From contig CM048552.1 in NCBI GenBank assembly GCA_026413225.1, forward strand, positions 50,855,001 to 50,919,000: a stretch of 64,000 bases of DNA. Reading direction: 5' to 3'. The position numbers and the translations under genes are program-made. This stretch comes from Otis tarda. Its lineage: Eukaryota; Chordata; Aves; Otidiformes; Otididae. Under the pieces are notes generated by a model. The model was not told the origin of the DNA, did no database searches, and was given only the letters and a program-made list of their open reading frames with translations. Of this stretch, positions 14,901 through 26,865 are shown piece after piece (the first letter of the stretch is position 1; each line of letters opens with the position of its first letter).

Positions 14901-17900
14901 AGGATCTACGTTGGTTGAATGCAAGAGTGGATATGGCTTAGAGTTAGAAACAGAGCTTAAAATGCTCAGGGTGATCGAACGCGCCAGGCAATCCATGGAT
15001 ATTGGCATTTCTTCAACGTACTGTGGAGCTCATTCTGTGCCAAAGTAATATGACTTGATTTTTTTTGCGTTTGCTTTGCATTGAAAATTTGCTGTTGTTT
15101 TCAGAAAGGTTTCTTCTGCCCAGCTCTCCTAAAATACAACATATTTGAAACAATATCCAGTATTTACAGAAGGTTCTCCTAAATTTTAATTATTTAATGG
15201 CTACTAAATGCCAACATAAGTTTAGCACAGAATCCCTGCCTCCAGCTGGTGCTCGCACTGAGTGTAGCATGGATTACAGTTTCCTATACAGAAGATTCTT
15301 CTGCTTGGATTTGCTGCTACCCTTCAAGCTTAGTCTCTGCGATGAGATTTTATTTTGACCAGCTAACAAAAAAAAAAAATACTGTATTTAATCCTTATAT
15401 ACCTCTGTAAACAAAGCTTAATTGTGCCTTCATACAATGAAGAATTGCGTACATCTTGTAGGTATGAGATGAGTAGAAGGTTAAAGTAAATGTGCTTAAT
15501 CACAACAATTTTGATGGCTAAAGTAGACATACCATAGCAAGACTTTCTCACTTTGACATTTTTTTTCCCTGTGATGAAAAGAACATCTTCAAGTTACCAG
15601 ATTTCATTGTATGAAAGAATTAACGAGGAGTTTTAGCTAGGTAGGTGTGTGTGAAACATGTATTTTGACAGACTAAGCGGTAGGCTGCTGCAAAACAAGG
15701 CATGTGAGATGGAGGCAGGCCTAGCATCACAGGGATACTGTGGCAATATTTGAGAGATGTTCATTAAAAAAAAAAAAGCATACTCCAAAAAAAAGTCTAC
15801 CTCTTCAACATTCAAGAAAACATGACCTAAAAAAATAATTTGCAATCTAATTGTTGTCTGTTTGGGGCAGGATGGGAAATTATCTTTTGTTAATGTAGCT
15901 GTTAGAAAGGAATCCTGTATCATCTTCATTAACTGGAAGATGGTTAAGAATAAAGTAGCTAAAATCTGCTGAAAACCCCAAATAGTTCTTTCAAGAAGTT
16001 ATCTTAAAATTTGGAGGACTTAGTGGCAAAATAAAACTGTGGTTTTATGTATTTCTTAGCTATATGTATTTCTTAGCCCTTCCTTTCCTCTTCCCCTAAA
16101 AAGCCTTGGGAGGATTTCAGTAAGTAGCCGATAAATAGTCTTTCCCACCAAAATATTTCAAGCATTTCTATAAACTAATAAAATAAATTCCAGTGTTTTT
16201 ACAAATATGTAAAATCTTACATGTCAGAAAGGCAGGTGTACTGTCTCAGTCTTTGCATGGTTCTGTCCCCACTGATGCACAACAAGCGTAACAAAATATA
16301 GTTAGTGAGGATATGGTATTTTAAATAGGGAGAACATGTAGTTGGGCATTTGAGGAAATTTCCTAAAGGAAATACTGAATTATCTGTGTTTTCCACTTTG
16401 AGTCTTTTTGAATCATCTTCTGTTGTCATTCAAATGTTCCTATCTAGAACATTTTGAATTTTCTTCTGCTCTTCACATTTAGTCTCTGCCTCAGGTTCTT
16501 CTTTTGACCAGGAATAATTCTGCAGTTCTTTCCTGATCCAAGGCCTGATGTTCAGAGCCGTGGTCCTCAGCCTTTGGCTGGCTCCTGAACATCTGGGCCA
16601 GTAACGTGCCGAGGGAAGCATCCTGCTTTGTTGAGCTCCAGTTTTAAGGTCTGAATTTCCTGTGGCTTCAGTAACAGTGGAGGATTGCAAGGGGAACATG
16701 TTGCCCACAGACTTGGGACAGGGAATTGTTCTTTGATATTATTTATGCAAATAAGATGGTGATCTTGTGGGTTCTAGAAGCTGTTAAACAGACATCTTCC
16801 AAGTCACTTAAGTTTGTGCCAGTTTTCTTTCATCTTTATATTTCATAAAACTGCCCTCGTAGTTTAGCTATGCATAAATCATACAAGCCAAAGAGTAAGA
16901 TTGATTTGATTGTTTTTATTTAAATCTTCTTTGATTGATGCAGGTCTTAAAACGTAATGCCATTTTTTTGTTGTGGGTACTTAATGGCAACTCTTGACTA
17001 GCCATTAGAAGCCTAATAATTTTCTGATTATTTTGGAATGATCATAGTCATGAAGATTTATTACTGCCAATCTGCTAACATTGAATCAATTTAAAATCAT
17101 TCTATTTAATGTGAAATAAGAAAGCAATGTTATGCTTGCTCACAGAAAATGCTGCTTAGACCTCCATGTTGCCAAGTCTTGCAGTATGTGCATGTCTTGT
17201 AAAGCTTCATTATGTGGAGTCTTAAGAGGAGCCTACCTCCAGACTTGCCAGCACTGGTTATTCTTTTTTCTCACCTGGAAATTAGCTTTGGGCAGATATT
17301 GAGAACTCGCTACGTCTCTCTGTTCATAATTCTAGGTATACAGTAATTCAGTCTGGTTTTCTGCTTCTAGAAGGCACCATTGACACATGATTCAAATTGA
17401 CCTTGCTCTGCACCAGGGGCTGGATCAGATGAGCTCCAGAGGTCCTTACAAACACAGTTATTGTGTGGGACTATGATACAGAGCATTGGTAACAGGCCAT
17501 ACTTACTGTGCCAAATGGTGCAGGCTGCTTTAATCTGAGCCATCCTAGAGAAAAATAAGGCTGCTGTTTATAGTGATCCTTGTTCCCACCCATTGCTTCT
17601 AAAATATGTTTTGAGCCTTGGAACTTTCAGACTCAGAGTATCTCCAGTTCTTCAGGAAATAAACCTAAAAGGTTCACAGCAGAGGAGCAAAGAAATAACT
17701 GCTCTGTCATCCCTCCAGTCATCATTTTGAAACAAATTAATGATTTTGAGGATGTCTAATTCTAATTTCTTTTTTTTTTTTTTTTTTTTTTAAATTGGCA
17801 AAGCTTTGCTGGGCCCTTTTCATCTTTAGGAAGATATTTTCAAAGTCATTTCCTGAGCAGAAGTCTCTTGCATTAAAACAATGGGAGTTTTGCATTCTTG

Positions 17901-20900
17901 GGCATTATGTCCCCCCAAAAGTGAAACCACGACTTAACATTTCCCTCTGTTTTGTCTTGGCTCTGGTCCTAATCTTTCAGTCCAAATTCCTCCAAAGGCT
18001 GCTGAGTAAAAGAGGAAAAGGCAGAGTGCCCGGCATGATAAGAGCCTGAGCAACCCCAACGACTGTTTCAGTGAGAGGTGAACAAAAGAAGAGCCATAAG
18101 CCAGGTTCTACTCTGCTTTATAATCTTGTTTACAAATCTGAGCAGAATTTGGCTTCTTGACTTTGCTGCCACTGTAAAGCTCCTAACTCGCCCACACGTG
18201 GCACTCCTGTAGTGCCAGTCTGTGCGTGTCTTACAGTACCTGGAATGAGGATTGAGATGTCACAGACATTTAGCTGCAGTACATCGCTTGTCTTTAGATC
18301 TTAAAATTGCAAAATATTAACTCAGCTGCAGATCTGGGGGTTGTTTGCTCTTTCAAAGGCATTTACTGATCTCTCCTGGGTTATCTTTCTGTAATAGGGG
18401 GTTTATAAATGGTTCTGGCTTTGACAAATCAAACCTCAGGAGGCCCCTCTGATTTAGAAACAGTTAGCTGTCACTCTGAATTATATAAAAGGAGGAGAGG
18501 TCAATTTAAAATAATGATTTGTGCTGCACATCCCCCTTGAGCTTTGATGCTTGCATAAAAATATTTGCATGAATACCAGTGAAAATATTTAAATAATCAT
18601 TTACATATCTTAAATGTGTTTTAGAATATGGTATAAGTAGGTCAGAATATATTAATAGGAAAGTAGAAGAATTTATTTTTTAAATTCTCATGTTTTGGTT
18701 AGCATCCAAGAAGGTAACCTTATTAAAAATATCTAGTAATACAATCTAATATTTCTTGAATGGAAAGTAGTTGATGTTTGAGCGTACATGAATTACAGTA
18801 GATTTAATTTTTTTAATCTGAAGGTTATTTGAGTGATTTGTATTTGCATCATTTTCTAAATAATCTAGTAATTGGATGTGCAATTTGAATGTTTCCCAGA
18901 CTTCAAGGATGTTATTCTTACGGGTCTGTAACATTTTCTTTTCATTAGAGGGAAAACTGCTGCTGAAGCCACAGATGACATTATCAATAACCATCTCCCT
19001 AAACTGAAAGAACTCAAACTGAGTGGTGAAATACATGTTAACAATATAGATGTGTTCTGTGAGAAGGGAGTCTTTGATCTGGAGTCTACTAGAAGAATTC
19101 TTCAAGCTGGAAAAGATATAGGGTTGCAGATTAACTTCCATGGTGATGAGCTCCATCCAATGAAATCTGCTGAGGTACATCTTTCGTAGCATTCTCTTAA
19201 GCCATTTTTGCTCTTGCTTTGCTTTTGTGGGAGCTGAATCTTTGAAAGAATTGCAGTTTTCAAAACCAAGGTTTTCTTGGTTTCTAAGACTTTATAAAAT
19301 AGACCATTCATAGACATGTGTTTCTATCAGGTGATAGAAAGTGCAGCCCTTGTGCAGCTTTGGAGTTAAGGACATGGGAGGAAGCCTTGACCTCTGGGAC
19401 AAACATATGCTGACTAATCAAACGTTGACTTTGCTTATCTTCCACATGGGATACAGATGGGGAAGGTGAATATCTGTGAACCCAGGAATGACAAAAACAT
19501 GGTTTCTGTGCAACTTGAGCCATCTTTTTTTTCCTTAAATGTCCTGTTAGCAGCAACAAGTCAAATGTGCAGTGAACACACTCACAGGGATGGGTTAGTC
19601 AAGAATAGGCTTCCAAATATCTGGATAAAGAAAGTAACTCTGAGACCATGTTTCACCCTCATTTAAACAGTGCTTCCTTCCTGTGAGGGCCGCTCAAGTT
19701 ATTTTCTGCCGTATTAAAAAAAAACAAACCGCAAAACAAACCAAAAACTTTATTGACCATAAAGCCTTTTTAGTGCTTCACCATTGAGGGCAGCAGTTGC
19801 ACTAGTCTTCCTGCAAAGTGTCAGTTTTGTCAGCTCTTTTCTGCTGGATACTTCGTGAACAGGACTTGATAATGGTTTTATCCGTAGCTATCCAATAGTG
19901 CACTTTCAAAAAAGCACTTTCGCTCAGTGGGTGGTTAATACCTTTTTGTGATTAACTTTTCCTGCAGTAAACTAGCAAATATTTTGTCTCTGTATTTCAT
20001 TTGTTCTTTCAAGCATTCTTTATGATTTTTCCTTTAGTCAATTTTACATTAATAGTGAATTGTCTCCTCCAGTCATTTGAAAACAACATTCCTTTACTGA
20101 ATTAATTGAGGACAATGAGTAAATTTCTTAAAAATTTGCTTAGCTTGGAGCTGAACTAGGAGCCCGAGCTATCAGCCACCTGGAAGAAGTTAGTGATGAA
20201 GGTATCCCTGCAATGGCAAGAGCTAAGTGCGCTGCTGTCCTTTTACCAACAACTGCCTACATGCTCAGGTAAGGCTGCTAGATTGGAGGAAAATTTTTGT
20301 AACAGCAAAACCATATTTGTGGTTTTAGGATCTTTCAGTATAAAAGTGTAAGCTTGTGTCTGTGCCTTAAGGGTCAGGCTGGAACAGTGAAGACAATCAC
20401 AAACAGAAAGAGCTGAATGAGCCTCCCCATATCTTATTCCTGGTGGAGATCCTAAAAAATGAGGCAATAGCCTAGTTCTGAGAAGTCTTGCTGTAGATTC
20501 GGAGTGCTTCAGTCAACACTGGAATTTACCCATATGACAGGCTAAGGTGATAATCAGGCATTCATTTAAGAAGAAAACTGGACTGTTTTTTTTTTTTTTT
20601 TAATCCATTTAGACTTTGAAAACTGAATTGGCTTCCTTTCAGGTAAGTTATATCTGCAATATATGTATTTGCTCTCCTGCAGAAGATTTTGCTGGAAAGT
20701 GAACCTTCTGGTTATCTAAAGAGCTGAAAGACCGTGGGTAGCATTTTAAAAATCTCATCTGATTTTACTCACGCAACACTGACTAGAATCACCTTGAGAA
20801 CACTATTTTCCATGTGCAGATGTTCCAGATAAGCATAGATGGATCACCTGCTTACCCCTAATGCCAAAAATAAACCAACTAGAGGTTGAGGACCATGGCC

Positions 20901-23247
20901 CAATAACACCTCCTGTGATGACAAGATCCCTGCGCTGATTTTGGTTTATTTTCACGAGCCCACTTTCCAAGGCATTGAGGCTTGTGCAATTGCCACCTGT
21001 GCTGACTTCTAGGTTCGTCCTTGTTTCTGTTTGTGGTTAGCTGTCTGTGTCCTGCCCCAGTGCTTTTGAACCCACTGGCTGATTGCAACTACGTGCACCA
21101 CAAGAATACAGGTCTCAGGAAGGACATGTGGCCCTACAAACTGATCCCAGGCAGGGAAGTAAAGAAGACAACAGAGGTGCAGCGACCTGTGGAAAAGGCT
21201 GTGGCTGTAACTCACGCATTACTCCAGAGACTTCATGTGGTGGAAAGTTTATAACCTCAGGATGAGTCTAAGATGGAGATAATAACAAGCCATAGGAAAT
21301 GAGGCCTTGTTTGTCCTGGTCTGTCTGGTGCACTATTTATTGAACGCGGGCCTCACAGTCTACGCACTCTAAAAATGAAGAAGTGTAACAGATAACTTAT
21401 TAAAAGAGTATTACGGGCTGAAAGCTGTACAATATATGAGAAGTTGCTCTGAGGTGATGTGGTACATCCTTTGCTGCCCTCCCTCAGCTCCTGCAGCACA
21501 TAGTGAGGGCTCAGATCTCAAGAGGTCCTACCCATATACTGTCCCCCGGTTTTAAGAAAAGCAGTAGTGGCCAGGACTTCACCGGGTGGCCAGGAGTGGG
21601 CCAAAGAGTGCTGCTGGAGAGCTGCTTAATGGTAAGCACACTGTCCTTTCAGCCTTTGCTAACTGTTGCTTGCAGTACTCCTAAGGAGTCTGTCTTTGAA
21701 GCTGTAAGGACTAGAAAATTACTTTTTTGATAAATGAAAATTTTCACCTTGTAAATCCTTAAGTGCTTGAGGTCAGGATAAATACCAGAATTTCAGTGGC
21801 CTGGAGCCTGATGCTTGATACTGGCTGGTGCCACACGCTGTTACTGCAAAAGCGGTGGATCACACTTCCCATTTCTGCTGTCCGTAGGGTGACAGGTAGG
21901 GAGCCAAGAGGAGAATTTGGACTTTTGTCTCCAAAAGGGTTATTGTAACTGAATGCATGAATGTAGCCAAACCAGGTGATGACGTTTGCTCTTGTAAATC
22001 ATCATGCAATAAGTGAGCTGTACTAACAAGTGGTTTTTTTCCCACTAGACTGAAGCAACCTCAAGCTAGAAAAATGTTAGAAGAAGGAGTTATAGTTGCT
22101 CTTGGCAGTGACTTTAATCCTAATGCATACTGTTTTTCAATGGTAAGCTATTCCTAATACTTATGACACCACAAAATTGTGAAATCTCTTACCAGTACAA
22201 CTTGTATACAGAACTTGTGCACTAAAACAGTCTTTGTATCTACAGAGAGCTCCATGCCCAGCTTATGCTTATTTATGTGGGATGGTACTTCTTGCCAGAA
22301 ATTCTTGGAACCAGCTATTCTTCATATGCACTGAGAGGCTTCTAGAAAAGGCTCTCAAAGTTCTTGATTTTTAGAGTTGGCAAGATTTACATTATGCAGG
22401 ATGACTCCTTCGGTTGCACAAGGAAGGATGGAAGGGCTTAGGGATTTGCGGCATAAACAGCTTTATTTGTGTTACTGGTAACTCCACTTTGCCACTTAAC
22501 TTGCCTGCTAGCCCATGGTGATGCATCTGGCCTGCGTGAACATGAAGATGTCAATGAATGAAGCACTGGCAGCTGCCACCATTAATGCGGCTTATGCTCT
22601 GGGAAAATCGGACACGCATGGCTCCATAGAGACTGGCAAGCAGGGGGATCTTGTTATCATAAATTCATCAAGGTTTGTTCTTTCATTGTTGTTTGAAATG
22701 TAATTTAGTGAAAGGGACTTTGTTTTTCACCATGTTGTGGGCAGAGGAGAGGTTAGTGAATTCCTCATGCTTTAGAGGTTATTTTTGTCTGAGAAAAAGG
22801 GACACTGCTAGCATTTCAGACCCACTTTCATTCTTCTTAATCCAGTGGAAAATATAGTCTAAAACTTTTGGGGCTAATATTACAAGTAAGCCATGCCTAA
22901 TTACAAATTATTTAAAGATGGTACCTCTTTATTTTGTGGAAGGAATTCTGTACTGATTTGTACATTAACTCACTGTGTTCATCCAACAAGAGATCGACAT
23001 GTAAAGGTGCAATAGTGTTTTCTGATGGTTCAAGCAAATCTTTTATAATTGCCAGGTATACTAAGCATGTGGCCTGCTTTTATGCAAGTCTGGATTTTCT
23101 TAATCATCTTGTTTGTTTTTTTTTTTTTTTAGGTGGGAGCACTTGATTTACCAGTTTGGGGGACATGAAGCTTTGATTGACTATGTTATAGTTAAAGGAA
23201 AAGTCGTCTATCAAAATGAGAGGTGTGGGACAATGAGCAGTTACTGA
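11782..23247 (+). CDS. AMDHD1: Imidazolonepropionase (amidohydrolase domain containing 1); exon 1 frame broken
   Basis: Imidazolonepropionase hydrolyses 4-imidazolone-5-propionate to N-formimino-L-glutamate, step 3 of cytosolic histidine degradation. Coding exons: 11782-11919, 13019-13125, 14111-14175, 14767-15044, 18949-19174, 20144-20268, 22049-22142, 22512-22672, 23133-23247. About 435 residues are expected (human about 426, as I recall). Metal-site motifs are DAHTHPVW (His pair, exon 3), NFHGDELHP (exon 5), ISHLEE (exon 6) and GSDFNPN (exon 7), the amidohydrolase-fold ligands. Exons 2-9 join in frame. Exon 1 does not: the ATG frame gives the conserved start MAGRYRLLVENAQQ, but the end of the exon (SLAVLRDASVVVG) and the splice phase into exon 2 require the next frame. 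One base too many therefore lies in the GGGG runs at 11859-11867. Either a sequence error or a real lesion would explain this. The C-terminus is about nine residues longer than human. HAL, step 1 of the same pathway, converges from the right. Confidence 0.93.
12607..12674. repeat. 34-bp tandem duplication in AMDHD1 intron 1
   Basis: The 34-base unit at 12607-12640 (starting GATGACAGTTTGATTTCCCC) is repeated directly at 12641-12674 with a single A/G difference. It is a recent local duplication inside the intron. Confidence 0.93.
17770..17791. repeat. Poly-T tract in AMDHD1 intron 4
   Basis: An uninterrupted run of about 22 T lies in the 3.9-kb intron between AMDHD1 exons 4 and 5. No adjoining mobile element is recognisable. 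The remainder of this intron holds no feature I can support. Confidence 0.85.
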
Positions 23248-23372
23248 GAGAAGATAGTAATTTAAGAAGCTACTAATCAAATCAGCATGGAATATTTCAA
23301 ACAATCAGACAAATCAGATTTGTATTTACTGGTAAATTACTTGCCTGCTCACCTTACCAGCCCTCTTATTCA

Positions 23373-23378
23373 AATAAA
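23373..23378 (+). terminator. Polyadenylation signal of AMDHD1
   Basis: AATAAA lies about 125 bases after the AMDHD1 stop codon and is the first canonical signal there, implying a 3' untranslated region of roughly 150 bases. Confidence 0.65.
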
Positions 23379-23399
23379 CTTTACCAGGCATTACTCATC

Positions 23400-26200
23400 A
23401 GGTGCATCTTCATGTCTGTTGTCCTTCTCTCCACCGCATGAAAATAACTTCTGATTGTATCCATTTGAAATAAGAGAGTTTCCAAAAATGGTTTCCTACA
23501 CAATTTTAATCTATAAAATTATTATATTTGATAATAACCCCAACAAACCACTGATGAATGAAGAAGTTTTAATCCAGGTAAGATTTATTGGGAAGTGAAG
23601 TAACTCGTAATAGAGGGCCAGGGGCTCAGGCATGCAGATTTGGAATGGCCCTTGGTGGTGCTGGGAGGCTACAGCATCTCAGATCTGCTTGGTCTCAAAC
23701 TGAGACGATACCAGGAACCACAGTGGTGGTAGGAAAGCACAGTATCTTACCTCTCCGAAATACCAAGTCTCCTGGTTTCTGCAGATTTGAAACTCAGTGG
23801 GAGCCAGCAGCTGGGAGCCCAGCAGGGTGCTGCTTATCAGCTGATATGCAACATCTTGCCTTGCTAAGGATCTCACAGCTCCTTCAGTGCTATAGAGGCA
23901 CAAGAAAAAGGAGGAGAGGGAAAGGCAGTCAGGTACACCACTCACTGGGCTGCTAGAAGTTGGAGTACATGGTAAGTTAGAGGTTGAATCAGGCCTACTG
24001 TCAGAAATTAGTGATGCCAAAACCTTACAGTTTCCTTCTAGAGGCAGTTAGCCCAGTGAGGTCTCGTGAGTACAGCCAACCTCTCAAAATTTCAGGTACC
24101 TTGAAATTTAAAAGATCACATGCAGTATCATACAGGTGTTCCAAAAAAGACCTGTTTTCATTTATTCTAGACTGAATCTGCAATGACACGAGACATAGTT
24201 GTTTATGGAAGTTTGAATGTGCTTCTGATGACAAATTGAGTATGAATTTAATGACTCCTATTCAGAGCAATGTCAAACCTTAAGATCCTATTTTTTTAAA
24301 AAAAAGAAAAAGCTCTCTTTTTATTTCAACTACTACTTTTTTTTTTTTTTCTGGGGCTTGTACCATCATTTGGAGGTGTGGTATACAGTAAAAAGGACAA
24401 TGCAGCTCTAGAGTTCAAGCTGCTGCAGTGTTTAAGCAGAGAGTCTCTGAATGCACACTGACTGAGGCTTTTCTTCAACTTTTCAAATGGATAGTGACCA
24501 CAGAAACAGAAGGGCTTAACTTTCTTAAGATGAAGTAATAAAACTACACTTGACAGGCATGAAGAACTTAGCATCAAAAATAATTAAAAGGGGCAACCTA
24601 ACCTGTGGGACAGAGCAGAGCTCTTTAGCGAACTAGACCCCTGAGGAAGGTCTCATGCTGATTAAGATACATTTGAAAGCCATCACCAGCATGTATGAGC
24701 TTTATTATGACCTTCTCATCTCCCTGAGCCTTGGGCTCATCTGTCAACAGCCAAAATATGTAAGACACCCCATAGAGCATCTTTGTTCGTGCTTTATTTG
24801 AGCCAGGCTAGCCAACTAAATCAGTTTTTAAAACAATTTAATGGCATTCCTGCCACTAGATGCATTTTCCTGCAAGCAGATGTTGCACCAGGTGTGGGTG
24901 TGAACATTTGTTTTTATAGAGCTTTGAAGAACATCTGAGCTATGTAACGGCATGGTCCATTCTGCCCAGGACAGCCTTCATAAATAACATTTATTCAGGC
25001 AGTTGGGGAAAGCTGTCAGGGTACAAGCATAGGCATTTCTGAAATGCAGTGTGCAGGGGTGCTGTGCCTCTCAGCTTAGCGTAGGTCCAGTGCGAAGCTG
25101 AGGCCATGGTGCTGCGGTGGGTGCTGGCCGTGCCTTGGTCCCAAGCAGCCAAAAGCAGAGGTCAGCGGGAAGCAATGCCCAGCGCCTCGTCTCTGAAGTG
25201 CCTAAGGCATTCAGGGGCCCAAGATTGCATAAAGAAAACCTCAAATATTCTCTTGCTGGACAGCAATAGGCATTCCTGGCCTGAAACAACTGACGTGAGG
25301 GGATTCTGCGCTCATATACAACCTCTGATGGGAACATGAAACTACGTGCTTGCCCAACCAGCTCGGCTGCATCCGGTACCCACTTGGGAGTATGCCCCAG
25401 GGCTGTAATTAGTGGCAAGTTTGCAGTCAGAGGATGTGGTTATACTTCAGCAGTGCAGCTGGCTTAAGTGGTTCCTGATGCTGGCTACGTGGTCCTGCCA
25501 TTGCGCAGCTTGCAATGCCGTTACCACCACAGCTGTGCAGCTGCCAGGGGAGGCACACCAGGCTGAAATGTAGGAAGATTTTGTTTGCTTGTTTTTAAGG
25601 TGGCTCACTTCAGTGATGATGTTCACTGTGCTGGCTCCTGCACTGGTCAGAAGTGGGATGTAGGGAACAGCACAGCGGGTGGGAACTTCTCCTCCTGGTT
25701 TTGCTGCTGAAGGAACGACGTTGTTTAGTCATAACATGAGGCTGAAGGCAAATGGTTGACCCTACAAGATAGAAGGCTGCCTGTTCATTCCCATACTTGA
25801 TTTTAATTAATACCTGATTTTATACAAAATGGAGCAGCTTCAGGGGGAGATTGAGATATGCCTGCTACCGAGAGCCTCGAGCTGAAAAGGCAGGGACTTG
25901 CTTTGCACATGAAGGAGAGATGGAGACTGGAGATGCTGCAAATCAAGTGCAGAAGGAAGGAGCTGAGCTGGGAGCTCACGCACCATGGGTAGGTCAGTCT
26001 TGTATCATGGAGTGCGCTATGACCTGAGCAGATGCCAGGTAAGCCATGGGAGTGCAGATCTTGCACTGATCCACATCCACCACTCCTGCACCTCCTCGTC
26101 CTCCCCCTTTCCTGGTCTCTGTTCCGCCTGCCCTCCTTATTTCTAAACTAAGCTTTTGCTTTACATTTTCATCACCACACATGACAGGAAAAGAGATTGC
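23400..26200. other. Gap between convergent AMDHD1 and HAL, nothing recognised
   Basis: This 2.8-kb stretch separates the two 3' ends. Several open frames of 60-120 codons exist on both strands, but none shows a known domain, splice-supported continuation or repeat family. It contains short A/T runs (for example near 24338-24350) and no CR1 copy that I can see. Confidence 0.45.
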
Positions 26201-26223
26201 TAGAGCTGTATGTGAAGCCTTAG

Positions 26224-26233
26224 TTTATTTATT
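26224..26233 (-). terminator. Overlapping polyadenylation signals of HAL
   Basis: The plus strand reads TTTATTTATT, which is two overlapping AATAAA words on the minus strand, about 640 bases beyond the HAL stop codon. No better signal was seen closer to the stop, so the HAL 3' untranslated region probably spans about 26210-26865. Confidence 0.55.
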
Positions 26234-26865
26234 GCAGGTGTAAGCCCACAGCTCTTAGAAAGCTGCATTAAGTGTAGTCCATCACCAGAACATATTTGCT
26301 CTGCAGCAATGATCTCCATAGCACATTTTTATGTGTACAGATATTCTGCTTTGTGAAGCACCTGCTCTAAACACGCTCTTGTTGTACAAGAACTTGTACC
26401 TCACATATGGTCTGCCAAAAATAAGATAATTAAGTGTAAAGATAATTTTACTTGTGGCAGAATGAAGGGGACCACAGCAGTTACCCAAAGCAAAAAAAAA
26501 AAAGTAAAGTGTGAATATCAAACCTAGGTTGTTTGGTATCACTGGCACAGATGAAAAGAAAACAAGTGAAGAGCTGACAAAACAAAGACAGGAGGCCCTG
26601 TATAAAACAACCACTGGTTTTAGCAGGAGTCTGAATACTTTGTGTTGGGAAGCTCAGAAAATTCAGCCAAAACCAGACTATCATGACAAAGCTGCCTTTT
26701 ACACATAGAGGAAAGTAGTGAGCCATTTCTCTACAATCTGTAGGTGCTCCTGAGACAGTCAGGTCCTTTGGGTCACCTGGAGAAACCACATTGATTTCTC
26801 GTAGAACGGCCAACCTTAAGCAAGGTCCTGGAAAGGATCTGCTCTGTACCACAGGACCGCAGCTC

